64,000 bases of DNA from Fuerstiella marisgermanici (GCF_001983935.1 NZ_CP017641.1:7552001-7616000); one strand, 5' to 3'; counted from the stretch's first letter, positions 54,974 to 64,000 are shown. The notes: generated by a model from the letters alone, not told the origin. Numbers and translations are program-made.

Positions 54974-56356
54974 GTGCGAAACTTCTTTTTACATGCAGCG
55001 ATTGTTGTTTTCGTTATCGGCTCGCCAGCTGATGCCGATAACTGGACTCATTGGCGCGGCGACGATGGGAACGGTGTTTCCCGTACGGCCAACCCGCCCA
55101 CCGAATGGAGCGATACGAAAAATGTGAAATGGAAAGTTCGTATCCCCGGCCAGGGGTCCGGGACGCCAGTAATCTGGGAAGACAAAGTCTACGTCGTATC
55201 CGCGGTCGCGACTGATTTGCCTGACGAGCAGCCCGACGATGGCGGCGCGGGACGAGCTGAAACTCGCCAAGCCGAAGGGCGGCCGGGTGGCCAGCAGCGA
55301 AGTCGTCAGGGAGGCCGATCGCGTTCGCGCGGCGGCCGAGGTTCTGCACCCTTGGTGACTCAGCAGTTCACGTTGTTCTGCTTCGATCGCGGCACTGGCA
55401 AAGAACTTTGGAAGCAGGTCGCCGTCGAATCGAAGCCGCATCAGGCCACGCATTCGACCAACAACTTCGCATCGGCCTCGCCCTGCACCGATGGCCAACA
55501 TCTGTACGCTCACTTCGGTTCCCGAGGGCTGTTCTGTTACTCGATGGACGGCGAACTAAAATGGAAGCGCGAAGATCTCGGCAAGATGGAAACGCGTTTG
55601 GGTTTCGGCGAAGGTAGCTCACCCACAATCGCGGGCGATAAAATCATCGTGCCGTGGGATCACGAAGGGCAGTCCGCCCTGTTCGCGCTGGATAAAAATT
55701 ACGGCAAGACGTTGTGGAAGACAGAACGAGACGAACCCACGTGCTGGGCGACACCACTGGTTGTCGAACATAACGGCACACAGCAGATCGTGATGAACGG
55801 TCAAAACATGGCTCGAGCTTACGACCTGGAAACCGGCGACGAGTTATGGAGGTGCGGCGGCCAGACGGACCGTCCTGTGGCTTCTGCCGTCGCCGCTGAC
55901 GGACTTATCTTTGTCGGCAGCGGGCATCGGGGTTCGTTTCTGGCGGCGTTTCGGCCTGATGGTCGGGGGAATGTCGAAGGCACCGACAGCGTTGTCTGGT
56001 CGATCAGTCGCGACACGCCGGACGTTGCGTCGCCGCTGCTGTCTAACGGTCGGCTGTACTTTCACAAAGGACGAAGCGGCATGCTTAGCTGTGTTGATGC
56101 CGCGACCGGCAAGACGCATTTCGGTGCGACTCGCGTTCCCGGACTGGACAGCATTTATGCGTCGCCGGTGGCTGCAGGCGGGCACGTCTATCTGACAGAT
56201 CGTCGCGGAACGACCGTTGTCATCAAAGATTCACCGACGTTCGAAATTGTCGCCACAAACAGTGTGGGAGAAACTGTCGACGCGACTCCTGCACCGGTTG
56301 ATGACGAATTGTTCATCCGTGGCGAGCAGCATCTGTTCTGCATTTCAGGCTCGTAA
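54974..56356 (+). CDS. Exported PQQ-type beta-propeller protein (BamB-like)
   Basis: A 460-residue secreted beta-propeller of the PQQ-enzyme-repeat/BamB-like type. The GTG start at 54974 gives MRNFFLHAAIVVFVIGSPAD as signal peptide. The mature N-terminus (NWTHWRGDDGNGVSRTANPP) is the conserved start of planctomycete PQQ-like repeat proteins. Propeller blades follow, each with a [x]GKxLWK-type strand (TGKELWKQVAVESKP, YGKTLWKTERDEP, TGDELWRCGGQ). A Gln/Arg/Gly-rich linker (RPGGQQRSRQGGRSRSRGGR) interrupts the first blades near residue 100. It is probably not a quinoprotein enzyme but a structural or binding propeller. Its stop is 75 nt from the convergent DUF1549/DUF1553 gene. Confidence 0.9.
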   Translation: MRNFFLHAAIVVFVIGSPADADNWTHWRGDDGNGVSRTANPPTEWSDTKNVKWKVRIPGQGSGTPVIWEDKVYVVSAVATDLPDEQPDDGGAGRAETRQAEGRPGGQQRSRQGGRSRSRGGRGSAPLVTQQFTLFCFDRGTGKELWKQVAVESKPHQATHSTNNFASASPCTDGQHLYAHFGSRGLFCYSMDGELKWKREDLGKMETRLGFGEGSSPTIAGDKIIVPWDHEGQSALFALDKNYGKTLWKTERDEPTCWATPLVVEHNGTQQIVMNGQNMARAYDLETGDELWRCGGQTDRPVASAVAADGLIFVGSGHRGSFLAAFRPDGRGNVEGTDSVVWSISRDTPDVASPLLSNGRLYFHKGRSGMLSCVDAATGKTHFGATRVPGLDSIYASPVAAGGHVYLTDRRGTTVVIKDSPTFEIVATNSVGETVDATPAPVDDELFIRGEQHLFCISGS

Positions 56357-56431
56357 CGTGGAAGACTTTCACGCATCGCCTGGCAATTGCCGGCGATGCG
56401 TTTGGGAAAGCGCAACAGGTCTCCGGCGACG

Positions 56432-58339
56432 TCAGTCCACGACGATAAATTCGTTGCTGTTGAACAGCGACAGGCACAGGTGCGTCAATGAGTCCGCACC
56501 TGTTGCTTGTTGCGCCGTCCAGAAGCGGTTGACATGCTGCGTTTCCTGATCCGTCGGCGGTCGACCCAGCGTGCGTTCGAACGCGGCCACGATCTGCATG
56601 TTCCGATCAGAAGTCGCACCGTTGATCATTCGGGCGAGGTGCTTTGCCGTGTTCAGTGTGAACTGCGAATTCAGCAAGTGCAGAGATTGCGGAGCTGTGG
56701 TGGAGACGTTTCTTTCCGGGCAGCTGGCGTTCGCGCTGGGACGATCGAAGACCTCGAACATCGGATACTTCAGATTCCGACGGGCGAACACATAGATGCT
56801 GCGACGGCTGTGTTCGGATTTGTCTTCAGTCACCGTCCATTGATTCTTCAACAAGGTCGACACTAGTTCGGCTGGCAGTGGTGGCCGAACGCCGGGACCG
56901 CCGGTCTTGAAGTTAATCTTTCCACTTGAGGCCAGCATCGCATCGCGAATGGCTTCGCCTTCCAATCGGAAACGAGGAAAACGCGACAGTAACTCCGCAT
57001 GCGGATCGGCTTCAAGAGCCATCGACCATGCGTGCTGCTGCGATTCAGAAGCATCATCGGGCAGGCGGCTGCGCTGTCGATATATTGCGGAGGTTACGAT
57101 TTTTCGATGCAGCTTCTTGAGACTCCACCCGTCATCAATCAGCGAAACTGCCAGCCAGTCCAGGAGTTTTGGGTGGCTGGGTTCCTGTCCCATGATGCCG
57201 AAATCGCTGGGCGTGCTGACAAGGCCGGTGCCAAAGTGGTGTTGCCAGATCCGGTTCGCGATTACTCGTGCGGTGAGTGGGTTGTCGCGTGAAATCAGCC
57301 ATTCGGCCAATGCCGTTCGGCGACCGTTAGTCGTATCGGATTTCTGAGGTTCAAAGACGTGCCCGGGCCAGCCTACGACACGTAGGACACCCGGTTGAAT
57401 TTTCGTTCCCGGCGATCGAAAGTCGCCGCGCCGCATCACGTGGCTCGTCTCCTGCCACGGAACGGTTTCATTCAGCACGGAAAGTGATTTGTTTTTCGTA
57501 AGCTTCAGCGCCGGTTCAAAGATCGCTCGAAATCGGTAGAAGTCCGCCTGACTGATCGCGTCGTACTTGTGATTGTGGCATTGAGCGCACCCGATTTGCA
57601 GTCCAAGAACGACCTCGCCAACGGTGGATGTCAGTTCGTTCAGCACCGTGTGCCGTCGTTCCTCGGTCAGGTTGATGTCCGGCATGTCCGGACCCGACAG
57701 GCAGAAACGCGTGGCTGTCACGGTCGATGGGTTATGTGGGTAGAGTTCGTCGCCTGCAATTTGCTGCTTCAGGAATTCGTCGTACGGCATGTCGTCGTTG
57801 AACGCTTTGATTACCCAGTCGCGATACTTCCACGCTTCAGGTCTCACCTTGTCGTGTTCGAAGCCATCGGTTTCTGCAAACCGTGCCAAATCCAGCCAGT
57901 GCTGCGCCCACCGTTCGCCGTACCGAGGAGACGCAAGTAGGCGATCGATGAGTTGTTCGACCGCGTCTGCAGCGGTGTCCTGTAGAAACGCTTCGATCTC
58001 TTCCGGAGTCGGCGGCAGCCCGGTCAGGTCGAAACTGAGTCGCCGGATCAGCGTGCGTCGCGACGCCTGGGGTTGCGGCTGTAGTTTGTGTTCGGTCAGT
58101 TTGTGCAGCACGAACCGGTCCACGTCGTTTCGGCACAACGACGAATCTGCGACAGCGGGCACACCGCCGGAATTCAAGGGCCGAAAAGACCAGTGCTGGC
58201 GATCGTCCTCCGTGATTGGTGGTTCGGAATAGGCTTCTGTTGCGTCGTCAGCGAGTGCGTTGTTACCGGATACAAGTGTGGCAAGCACGGCAAGAACACA
58301 TAACCTACAAAAACGGCTTGGCGAGTTATGTCTGCTCAT
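56432..58339 (-). CDS. DUF1549/DUF1553 protein without the N-terminal PSCyt1 domain
   Basis: A 635-residue exported protein of the planctomycete PSD1 family. The signal peptide is CRLCVLAVLATLVSGNNALA. DUF1549 begins near residue 65 (NDVDRFVLHKLTEHKLQPQP, then RYGERWAQHWLDLARFAETD). A CAQCHNHKYDAIS motif with CxxCH sits near residue 252, and DUF1553 follows (SRDNPLTARVIANRIWQHHF near 340). Unlike the homologue at 14237-16663, it lacks the N-terminal PSCyt1 haem region, so only one CxxCH remains. It starts 39 nt after the DUF1501 stop on the same strand, its usual partner. Function unknown. Confidence 0.94.
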   Translation of the reverse strand: MSRHNSPSRFCRLCVLAVLATLVSGNNALADDATEAYSEPPITEDDRQHWSFRPLNSGGVPAVADSSLCRNDVDRFVLHKLTEHKLQPQPQASRRTLIRRLSFDLTGLPPTPEEIEAFLQDTAADAVEQLIDRLLASPRYGERWAQHWLDLARFAETDGFEHDKVRPEAWKYRDWVIKAFNDDMPYDEFLKQQIAGDELYPHNPSTVTATRFCLSGPDMPDINLTEERRHTVLNELTSTVGEVVLGLQIGCAQCHNHKYDAISQADFYRFRAIFEPALKLTKNKSLSVLNETVPWQETSHVMRRGDFRSPGTKIQPGVLRVVGWPGHVFEPQKSDTTNGRRTALAEWLISRDNPLTARVIANRIWQHHFGTGLVSTPSDFGIMGQEPSHPKLLDWLAVSLIDDGWSLKKLHRKIVTSAIYRQRSRLPDDASESQQHAWSMALEADPHAELLSRFPRFRLEGEAIRDAMLASSGKINFKTGGPGVRPPLPAELVSTLLKNQWTVTEDKSEHSRRSIYVFARRNLKYPMFEVFDRPSANASCPERNVSTTAPQSLHLLNSQFTLNTAKHLARMINGATSDRNMQIVAAFERTLGRPPTDQETQHVNRFWTAQQATGADSLTHLCLSLFNSNEFIVVD

Positions 58340-58378
58340 TCAATTGTTCCTGACCGGCATTCTGAAAGTGTCCTGTCA

Positions 58379-59818
58379 TCAACCAATCAATCCGTGCACG
58401 ACATGTGCTTCGTCCGGTCCGGTCAATCGCTTATCAAGGCCGTTGTGGTAGAACGTCAGATCGTAATGATCGATGCCCAGCAGATGCAGCAGCGATGCAT
58501 GGAAGTCATTTACGGAGACCTTGTCTTCAACAGCACGCAGGCCAATTTCGTCTGTCGCGCCGTACGCTCGACCGCCGGCAATTCCGGCTCCAGCCAGCCA
58601 TGCACAAAAGCCCCAGGGATTGTGATCGCGGCCTCGTCCCTGTTCGCTCATCGGCATCCGGCCGAATTCCCCGCCCCAAATCACCAGCGTGTCGTCCAGC
58701 AGTCCGCGTTGTTTTAAATCCTGCAGCAGGCCCGCTACCGGCTTGTCTGTACGAGCACAATATTCTGTGTGGTTCTTATCGACATCGGCGTGAGCATCCC
58801 AGCCGTTGGTGTCGCCAGAATACAGTTGCACAAAGCGGACGTCGCGTTCAATCATTCGCCGAGCCAGTAGACAGCGTTGCCCGAATTCGCGTGTCTGTTT
58901 CTGGTCGATGCCGTACATCCGCTGCGTTTGAATTGATTCTTTGCTGATGTCTACCAGCTGTGGCGCTTCGGCCTGCATGCGGAACGCCATTTCGTACGCC
59001 TTCACTCGCGCCGTGAGCTGGTCGTCGTGATCACGTTGATCCAGGTGCCATCGGTTTAATGTTCGAATCAGTGACAGGTCGATCTGCTGTTGCTGCAAAC
59101 TCACTTCGGGCTGCGGTTTCAAATCCAGAATGGGCGAGGTGCCCGGTCGCATGGTGACTCCCTGATACGACGCCGACAAATAGCCACTGCCCCACGCCGG
59201 AGGGCCACCCTTCAAACCGCCGCCGGGATCAGGCAACACAACGAAGGATGGCATGTTCTGATTGGCGGAACCCAGTCCATAAGCAACCCAACTGCCGACG
59301 CTGGGGTTGCCCATCAGAATGCTGCCGGTGTTCATTTGATACACAGACTGCGGATGGTTAACGCTGTCGCCATGCAGCGAACGGACGACACAGATGTCGT
59401 CTGCATGTTTGGCGATGTGTGGAAGAAAGTCGCTAATCTCAAGTCCCGAACTTCCTCGAGGTCGAAATCGCCGGACGGGCGGCAGCAGCGGATTGTTTGC
59501 AACTTTGCGACGCGTCATCACGTTGCCAAAACTTTCTGGCAACCGCTGTCCACCGTACTTCGTCAGCGCTGGCTTCGGATCGAACAGGTCTACATGACTG
59601 GGGCCGCCGTGCATAAACAGCCAGATGACTCGCTTTGCACGAGCTGCAATATTGGTTCGAACGGCAAACGGTGACTGATCGGCTTGGGCGAGTGCTGCAT
59701 AGGCCAACATTCCGGCCCCGCCGCCAGCCTGCGCAAGGAACTTTCGGCGAGATGGCACTTCGAAGTTCGACACTTCGCGAAGGCTGTCTGGACGCTTATT
59801 CGATCTCACGTCGCTCAT
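58379..59818 (-). CDS. DUF1501 domain protein (Tat-exported)
   Basis: A 479-residue DUF1501 protein. The ATG at 59818 is preceded by GGAA six nucleotides upstream; another ATG lies two codons before it. The Tat-like leader reads PSRRKFLAQAGGGAGMLAYA. Conserved family blocks are VIWLFMHGGPSHVDLFDPKP near residues 65-84, NMPSFVVLPDPGGGLKGGPP and WGGEFGRMPMSEQGRGRDHN near 395-414. It lies upstream of its DUF1549/DUF1553 partner by 39 nt, in the opposite gene order to the pair at 14-18 kb. Probably periplasmic; enzymatic activity is not established. Confidence 0.95.
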   Translation of the reverse strand: MSDVRSNKRPDSLREVSNFEVPSRRKFLAQAGGGAGMLAYAALAQADQSPFAVRTNIAARAKRVIWLFMHGGPSHVDLFDPKPALTKYGGQRLPESFGNVMTRRKVANNPLLPPVRRFRPRGSSGLEISDFLPHIAKHADDICVVRSLHGDSVNHPQSVYQMNTGSILMGNPSVGSWVAYGLGSANQNMPSFVVLPDPGGGLKGGPPAWGSGYLSASYQGVTMRPGTSPILDLKPQPEVSLQQQQIDLSLIRTLNRWHLDQRDHDDQLTARVKAYEMAFRMQAEAPQLVDISKESIQTQRMYGIDQKQTREFGQRCLLARRMIERDVRFVQLYSGDTNGWDAHADVDKNHTEYCARTDKPVAGLLQDLKQRGLLDDTLVIWGGEFGRMPMSEQGRGRDHNPWGFCAWLAGAGIAGGRAYGATDEIGLRAVEDKVSVNDFHASLLHLLGIDHYDLTFYHNGLDKRLTGPDEAHVVHGLIG

Positions 59819-60117
59819 TGGCATTTCCACGAAAGGACTGATTGACGAGACGCTGATTGCGTATGGCGCACGGAAACCTTTGTTTTGGTGAAGCTCATAT
59901 TCTATGCACAGAGCGGGAGATTGTGGACGAGTTTACCGCTGTTTACGCTGAATTGTTGTTCGAGAATTCTGAGTGTGTGTTCGCCTGCACTGCAGATTAA
60001 GGGGCTTCTTAGCAGAGATTGTTCCTGCGTCGCGAGCTTTCTGATTTCGCGCGGTGTTCCATGCCTGACTGTCAGTTCTCCACCCGGCACATCGCGCACA
60101 ACGAAAAGCGTGCGCTG
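59819..60117. other. Intergenic gap between DUF1552 and DUF1501 genes
   Basis: A 299-bp same-strand gap with no credible ORF. It probably holds the promoter of the DUF1501-DUF1549/1553 pair (see the separate promoter entry), so the four minus-strand genes may be two transcription units rather than one. Confidence 0.5.
59899..59927 (-). promoter_or_regulatory. Candidate sigma-70-like promoter for the DUF1501 gene
   Basis: On the minus strand, TCCACA (four of six to TTGACA) is followed after 17 nt by TAGAAT (five of six to TATAAT), about 80 nt upstream of the DUF1501 start. This is the best-spaced pair I could find in the gap. It is a prediction from consensus only. Confidence 0.25.
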
Positions 60118-61458
60118 CTATACCAGCAGTGAATCAACGACGTCCGTACTATCCGCAAAGCGTTTCATGTTCAGGCCCATCACTTGTGCCTGAGTTAGCC
60201 AGAGATTCGCGAGGGGCGTTCCGTCGGCGACATTCAGATGTTTCCCCGTTTTGATTTTGCCACCACCCGAACCGGCGATGATTGTGGGCAGGTCGGTGTA
60301 TTGATGAGTGGCTCCATCGCCGAGGCCGGAGCCGTACGTGAACAACGTGTTGTCCAGCAATGATGTACCGTCGGCTTCTTCGATCTGATCCATCTTCTGC
60401 ACCAGATACGCAAACTGTTGCATGTGGAAAAGATCCACCTGCAGCAGTTCATCAAGGAACTTCTTTTGGTTGTGTGACATTTGATGATGGCTGCGTGGCT
60501 TGTCGAACAGGCTTTCGTACAAAAACGGCGTGTCCCAGCGTTCCGGGCCGACCATGAACGTGGCCACATTGGTCATGCCGGTTTGCAATGCCACCACCAT
60601 CAGATCGCCCATCAGCCGGATGTATTCGCCCCGCGGCAGGTGAGCTTCCGTCGGTTCTTCGAAGCGAACGGTCGCCAGTTCACTCTTCATTTTTTCCAGC
60701 TTGTCCATCTGCTGTTCGATTGTGCGCACGGAATCGAAGTATTCGGCGAACTTCTCACGATCGCTGCGGCCCAACGTGTGGGTCATTGAACGAGCGTCCT
60801 CAAGCACGAGGTCGGTGATGTTGCGATAACGGTCGATGTCCTGAGTGCTGAACAGTCGTCGATACATTTTGCGCGGATCGCGAATGGACGGAGCCACATG
60901 CCCGGTGCCGTACCACGAGATGTTATCGAAGTAGATCGATTCTTTGTTGTCGCGATGACTGTTGCAGCTGAACTCCAGCGTGGGAAACGGAGTGGCTTTG
61001 CCGACGTGATCAGCAACCAGGTGGTCCAGCGTGCGACTCAATGGCCAGGCTGATTCCTTCACGCTGAATGGCGGGGCGCTGCTGAGATAACACGACGCAC
61101 ATTGAGCGTGCACGTCAGTTCCCTGCTGAAACGTGCGGTCCATGCCCGTGATCAGCGTGACTTTGTCTTTGACGGCATCCAGCGGTTGCATGGTCGGCGT
61201 CAGGTTTAACGGCTGAAGCCCCAATGGAATCTTCGCCTTCGTTTTGATTTCTTCCTGACTGCTGGTGAACTTCGGAATGGCCGCTTCCCCTTCACCCGGA
61301 AAGAAGCCTCGCCGCACAACACCGATTGGCACGTAGTAGAACGCCAAACGCTGAGGAATCGTCTTCCCCGAGGTGCCTGCGTTTAGACTCTCCAGCCACA
61401 GCAACGACAATGCCGTGCCACCCAGGCCGCGAAGAAAAGTTCGTCGTGTGGTATTCAT
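60118..61458 (-). CDS. DUF1552 domain protein (Tat-exported)
   Basis: A 446-residue DUF1552 protein, another planctomycete-expanded family. The ATG at 61458 gives a twin-arginine leader (TTRRTFLRGLGGTALSLLWL) and has GAGGAAC upstream; the longer frame adds a basic segment read from the intergenic hairpin region. Family blocks include LAFYYVPIGVVRRGFFPGEG near residues 38-57, VTLITGMDRTFQQGTDVHAQ near 99-118 and YGSGLGDGATHQYTDLPTII near 380. It is the partner of the DUF1592 gene 112 nt upstream. The function of the DUF1592/DUF1552 pair is not known. Confidence 0.95.
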   Translation of the reverse strand: MNTTRRTFLRGLGGTALSLLWLESLNAGTSGKTIPQRLAFYYVPIGVVRRGFFPGEGEAAIPKFTSSQEEIKTKAKIPLGLQPLNLTPTMQPLDAVKDKVTLITGMDRTFQQGTDVHAQCASCYLSSAPPFSVKESAWPLSRTLDHLVADHVGKATPFPTLEFSCNSHRDNKESIYFDNISWYGTGHVAPSIRDPRKMYRRLFSTQDIDRYRNITDLVLEDARSMTHTLGRSDREKFAEYFDSVRTIEQQMDKLEKMKSELATVRFEEPTEAHLPRGEYIRLMGDLMVVALQTGMTNVATFMVGPERWDTPFLYESLFDKPRSHHQMSHNQKKFLDELLQVDLFHMQQFAYLVQKMDQIEEADGTSLLDNTLFTYGSGLGDGATHQYTDLPTIIAGSGGGKIKTGKHLNVADGTPLANLWLTQAQVMGLNMKRFADSTDVVDSLLV

Positions 61459-61570
61459 GGTTTGTGTTCCTCGTTCCCGTAGCTCGATCTCTCTGAGTCG
61501 AGTGCGTTTCCGCTTTCGGGCCAAAGGCCCAGCAACTTGCCTGGCCCGGGCGAACGGCCTGGAATTTCGC

Positions 61571-63631
61571 TCAGATTCCTCGAAACGGGTCGCTCATTAC
61601 AACCGCCTTTATCATCGCTCGCATGCGGTAGTCACGGAAAGCCGATTCTGCGGCAATTTGCCCGATCGCCGGCGAATCGGCGACTGTCAGCTCACGAGCC
61701 AATGCAAAAGACAGCAGGTGCGACGCGAACGCTTTCGCAAAGCGGTCTTTTTCAGCCAGAATTGCGTCCTTGAATTCCACAACATTGCTAAACGAATTTC
61801 GCCGGAACAGCGTCCCGTTCATGTCAACATCGCGACCATTCGAATAAGCATCACGCCACTTTCCGGTCGGGCCAAAGTTTTCCAGGGCAAACCCCAGCGG
61901 GTCGATTTTCTCATGGCACCCTGCACAGTCGGCTCGTTCGCGATGAGCGGCGAGGCGTTCGCGCAGAGTCAGATTCTGTTCATCCGGTGGAGGTTCTTCG
62001 GCCAGCGGCGGTACGTCGGCCGGAGGTGGTTCCGGCGGATCGTTAAAGATGACGGCCGCCAACCATGCTCCGCGCGTAATCGGCTTTGTGCGTTCCGGGC
62101 CCGACGTCATTGTCATCACGGCTGCATTCGTGATGACACCGCCGTAACGACGATCGGTGACAGGCCTTCGAACGAAGGGAATCGCGACAACTTCATTCTT
62201 CTTCGGTGCTGAAGAATTCTGGTAGTAGATAAGTTCCAGCCGGTTGGATCGATAGCTGAAGTCTGCATCGATCAGGTCCAGGATCGGTCGGTCTTCGATC
62301 AGCACCGTTTCAAACAGAAGCAGAGGTTCCAGCATCATGTGCATGCTGTTGCGGTACTTGGAAAAGTAGAAGTCTGGAAACCGTTCACGATCCGGGACGG
62401 ACGAAATAATGCGATCAAGCTGCAGCCATTGAGCGGGAAAGCTGTCGCAGAATCGCTTCAGTTGCGGATCGTCGAGCATGCGATCGACTTGTGCGGAGAG
62501 CACGGCCGGCTGGCTGAGTGTTCCGTCTGCCGCAAGGTTCAGCAACGTCTGATCGGGAATACTGCCCCAAAGGAAGAACGACAGCCGCGAAGCCAGTTCG
62601 AAGCTGTCGGATTGCTGCGTTGCTTGTTCAGCCTCATTGTAAAGGTAGAGGAATTTCGGCGAGGCGATCGCTGCCGACGCGACTGCTTTCATGCTGTCGG
62701 TGAATGAGGTGCCCTGCTCCATTAACTTGAGCACGTGATTTGTGTAGCGATCCAGCAACTCATCCTGCACTGGGCGGCGAAATGCATGAGTCAGAAAACC
62801 GGACAACCGGTGCCGCACTTCGACTTCAACAGGTTTATCCGGTGCGGGGTGAGCGAAGAAAGTTTTCCAGATGCCGCAGGTTTTCGCGTTGAAGTCCGGG
62901 CTCTCCACAATCGTGCGGCTCAGATTCAAAAACGATTCGTACAACAGCGGCGAAAGTGAAAGGTGATCGCCTCGATTGTCGAAGCCATGTTCTGCCCGCA
63001 AATCCTGAGGGAACGGAGCGACTCCGGCTAGTCGAGCTTCAATCAATTGCGACTTGCCCAACGGTCGACTTCCAACCTTCACCCGATCGGGCATCTTGCG
63101 GCTGGCCGGTTGAAAGTATTTACTATGATCACGAACCATCCGTTCCGGCAGCGCGAAGACGACTCGCTTAAGCTGAAACAGATCCTGCACCGCGTTGTTG
63201 TACTGAAATCGGTTCATCCGACGAATCGGAGTATCTTTTGCGGCTCTGTCTTTAGTCAGCGCCGTATCCAGCAGCAATCGAAATTCAGCCAGTAGCTTCT
63301 GTCGCAATTTGGGCGGCAGCGGCGGTTCATCTTCCGGCGGCATCGCGTTGGTATCGAGTGCCTCGATCAGCTGACTAAGCAGCTCCGCATTGTCCGTCAG
63401 ATTTTCCGCCGCACGCAACTGCAACAGGTTTAGCTCGGCCTCGATGACGTCCTTCGCCCCGTGACATTTGCCGCAGTGTTGCTTGAATGCCGGCTTGACG
63501 ATCGTCGAAAACGAATCGACATCAGCGGCCTTAACGGACGGCATCCCTACAGTCGCGGTCACCAGCAGTAAGGCTGCCAGCTTTAGCGCTGCGGGTGACG
63601 TGCGTAGCCGACAGGTTGGTGTGCCGTTCAA
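61571..63631 (-). CDS. DUF1592-type protein (DUF1587/1592/1588/1585, planctomycete cytochrome)
   Basis: A 686-residue exported protein of the DUF1592 group. The chosen start is TTG at 63631, which has a strong GAGGAA six nucleotides upstream and leads into a signal peptide (LKLAALLLVTATVGMPSVKA); the longer ATG frame to 63784 has no such features. The haem-type motif CGKCHGAKDVIEAEL is near residue 53 and CAGCHEKIDPLGFALENFGP near 592-611. DUF1587 (PIRRMNRFQYNNAVQDLF), DUF1592 (LASRLSFFLWGSIPDQTLL), DUF1588 and the C-terminal DUF1585 are in the usual order. It is first in the pair with DUF1552. Confidence 0.94.
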   Translation of the reverse strand: MNGTPTCRLRTSPAALKLAALLLVTATVGMPSVKAADVDSFSTIVKPAFKQHCGKCHGAKDVIEAELNLLQLRAAENLTDNAELLSQLIEALDTNAMPPEDEPPLPPKLRQKLLAEFRLLLDTALTKDRAAKDTPIRRMNRFQYNNAVQDLFQLKRVVFALPERMVRDHSKYFQPASRKMPDRVKVGSRPLGKSQLIEARLAGVAPFPQDLRAEHGFDNRGDHLSLSPLLYESFLNLSRTIVESPDFNAKTCGIWKTFFAHPAPDKPVEVEVRHRLSGFLTHAFRRPVQDELLDRYTNHVLKLMEQGTSFTDSMKAVASAAIASPKFLYLYNEAEQATQQSDSFELASRLSFFLWGSIPDQTLLNLAADGTLSQPAVLSAQVDRMLDDPQLKRFCDSFPAQWLQLDRIISSVPDRERFPDFYFSKYRNSMHMMLEPLLLFETVLIEDRPILDLIDADFSYRSNRLELIYYQNSSAPKKNEVVAIPFVRRPVTDRRYGGVITNAAVMTMTSGPERTKPITRGAWLAAVIFNDPPEPPPADVPPLAEEPPPDEQNLTLRERLAAHRERADCAGCHEKIDPLGFALENFGPTGKWRDAYSNGRDVDMNGTLFRRNSFSNVVEFKDAILAEKDRFAKAFASHLLSFALARELTVADSPAIGQIAAESAFRDYRMRAMIKAVVMSDPFRGI

Positions 63632-63847
63632 AATCAGTTCCTCATCGGGAGGTTTGTCCTGCTCAACCCAACAAGTGTCACGATTCGGGCGGTGATTGCA
63701 ACACCTTGTTCGATTTCGCGCCGGGTGGTCCACAACCGGAGGCACCAGTTTGTCACGCGTATTCCAGAATTGTAAGCTCCGCACCCTGTCTGGTGCTGTT
63801 TTCGTGCCGTGTCATTCGTTTGTTACCTGGATCCGCAGTCTCTGCCC

Positions 63848-64000
63848 ATGGCTTTTCCCCGAATATCGTCTTACAAAAATGTTGACCAGTTTCGCGAACG
63901 CCTCAGCGAACTCAGCCTGGACCTGCCGGTGGACGACGAGGTGCAGTCCGGAGACGATGCCGTGCTGGCTCAGCCGCTGGTGAGCAAAGCGGGGCTGATT
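63848..64000 (+). CDS. Probable NADH:flavin oxidoreductase (old yellow enzyme family), cut by window edge
   Basis: Only the first 51 codons are in the window. From ATG 63848 the translation starts MAFPRISSYKNVDQFRERLS and continues LDLPVDDEV ... LAQPLVSKAG. This resembles the N-terminus of planctomycete NADH:flavin oxidoreductases, where such a segment leads into the TIM barrel. Only the N-terminal tail is visible, so the identification rests on a short match and no catalytic residues can be checked. It is divergent from the DUF1592 gene, with about 215 bp between the two start codons. Confidence 0.6.
   Translation, partial: MAFPRISSYKNVDQFRERLSELSLDLPVDDEVQSGDDAVLAQPLVSKAGLI

Noticed and set aside
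61458-61524. Longer start for the DUF1552 protein adding a basic RKRKRTRLRE leader
   Set aside because: The extension is read from an intergenic hairpin region and would destroy the twin-arginine signal at the true N-terminus.
63632-63784. Longer ATG start for the DUF1592 protein
   Set aside because: It adds a polar, Arg/Asn-rich leader ahead of the signal peptide, while the TTG at 63631 has an ideal GAGGAA site.
1-64000. CRISPR arrays, tRNA or rRNA genes, prophage or transposase genes
   Set aside because: No regularly spaced direct repeats, no cloverleaf or rRNA-like sequence and no integrase or transposase motifs were found by reading; short RNAs could still be missed by eye.

Overview
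The window looks like a chromosomal segment of a planctomycete (Planctomycetales-like). The evidence is the set of protein families that are abundant in that phylum: two DUF1549/DUF1553 (planctomycete cytochrome-c-type) proteins, each paired with a DUF1501 protein, a DUF1592/DUF1552 pair, a DUF1559 type-II-pseudopilin-like protein, a 4200-residue TPR protein with DUF1581/DUF1583-like C-terminal modules, and a MoxR/DUF58/VWA operon. No rRNA, tRNA, CRISPR array, prophage or classical insertion sequence was recognised. Function calls come from reading translated motifs, not from database searches.

Layout. 1-7171 (minus strand): an edge-truncated FeS-type photolyase/cryptochrome, two small proteins, a secreted beta-lactamase-fold serine hydrolase, and a FAD oxidoreductase plus sialidase-like beta-propeller pair. 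7608-12472 (plus): an RND efflux adaptor and permease. 12633-13769 (minus): a NagX/DUF5009-type acyltransferase split by one in-frame TAA. 14237-19420 (plus): a DUF1549/DUF1553 and DUF1501 pair, a DsbA/FrnE-like protein and a DoxX-like protein. 19627-33840 (minus): a membrane coiled-coil protein with a cysteine cluster, and upstream of it the giant exported TPR protein. 34345-43173 (plus, divergent): MoxR ATPase, DUF58, two membrane VWA proteins and an AarF/UbiB-like kinase. 43351-45997: an MHS-type transporter overlapping an iron-type hydroxyacid-oxoacid transhydrogenase. 46152-49804: a DUF4166/DoxX-like pair and a membrane acyltransferase. 49879-54222 (minus): an apparent operon of LRR protein, DUF1559 protein, small lipoprotein and seven-CxxCH multihaem TPR protein. 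54974-63631: a PQQ-type beta-propeller, then DUF1549/1553, DUF1501, DUF1552 and DUF1592 genes on the minus strand. 63848-64000: the start of a probable NADH:flavin oxidoreductase.

Main points for follow-up. (1) A cassette of about 0.5 kb sits between moxR and DUF58. It is bounded by 39-nt inverted repeats matching at 36 of 39 positions and encodes only a GxxExxY protein with an intact PD-(D/E)xK-like D...ExK motif, so it looks like a minimal mobile or selfish unit. (2) A hairpin-rich segment of about 200 bp appears to have been absorbed in frame into the giant TPR gene. (3) The giant exported TPR/lectin-like protein, the cysteine-cluster coiled-coil protein and the divergent MoxR-DUF58-VWA-VWA operon may form one cell-envelope system. 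(4) The NagX-like gene carries a single in-frame stop. (5) A decayed copy of the signal-peptide region of the serine hydrolase lies near 13.9 kb.
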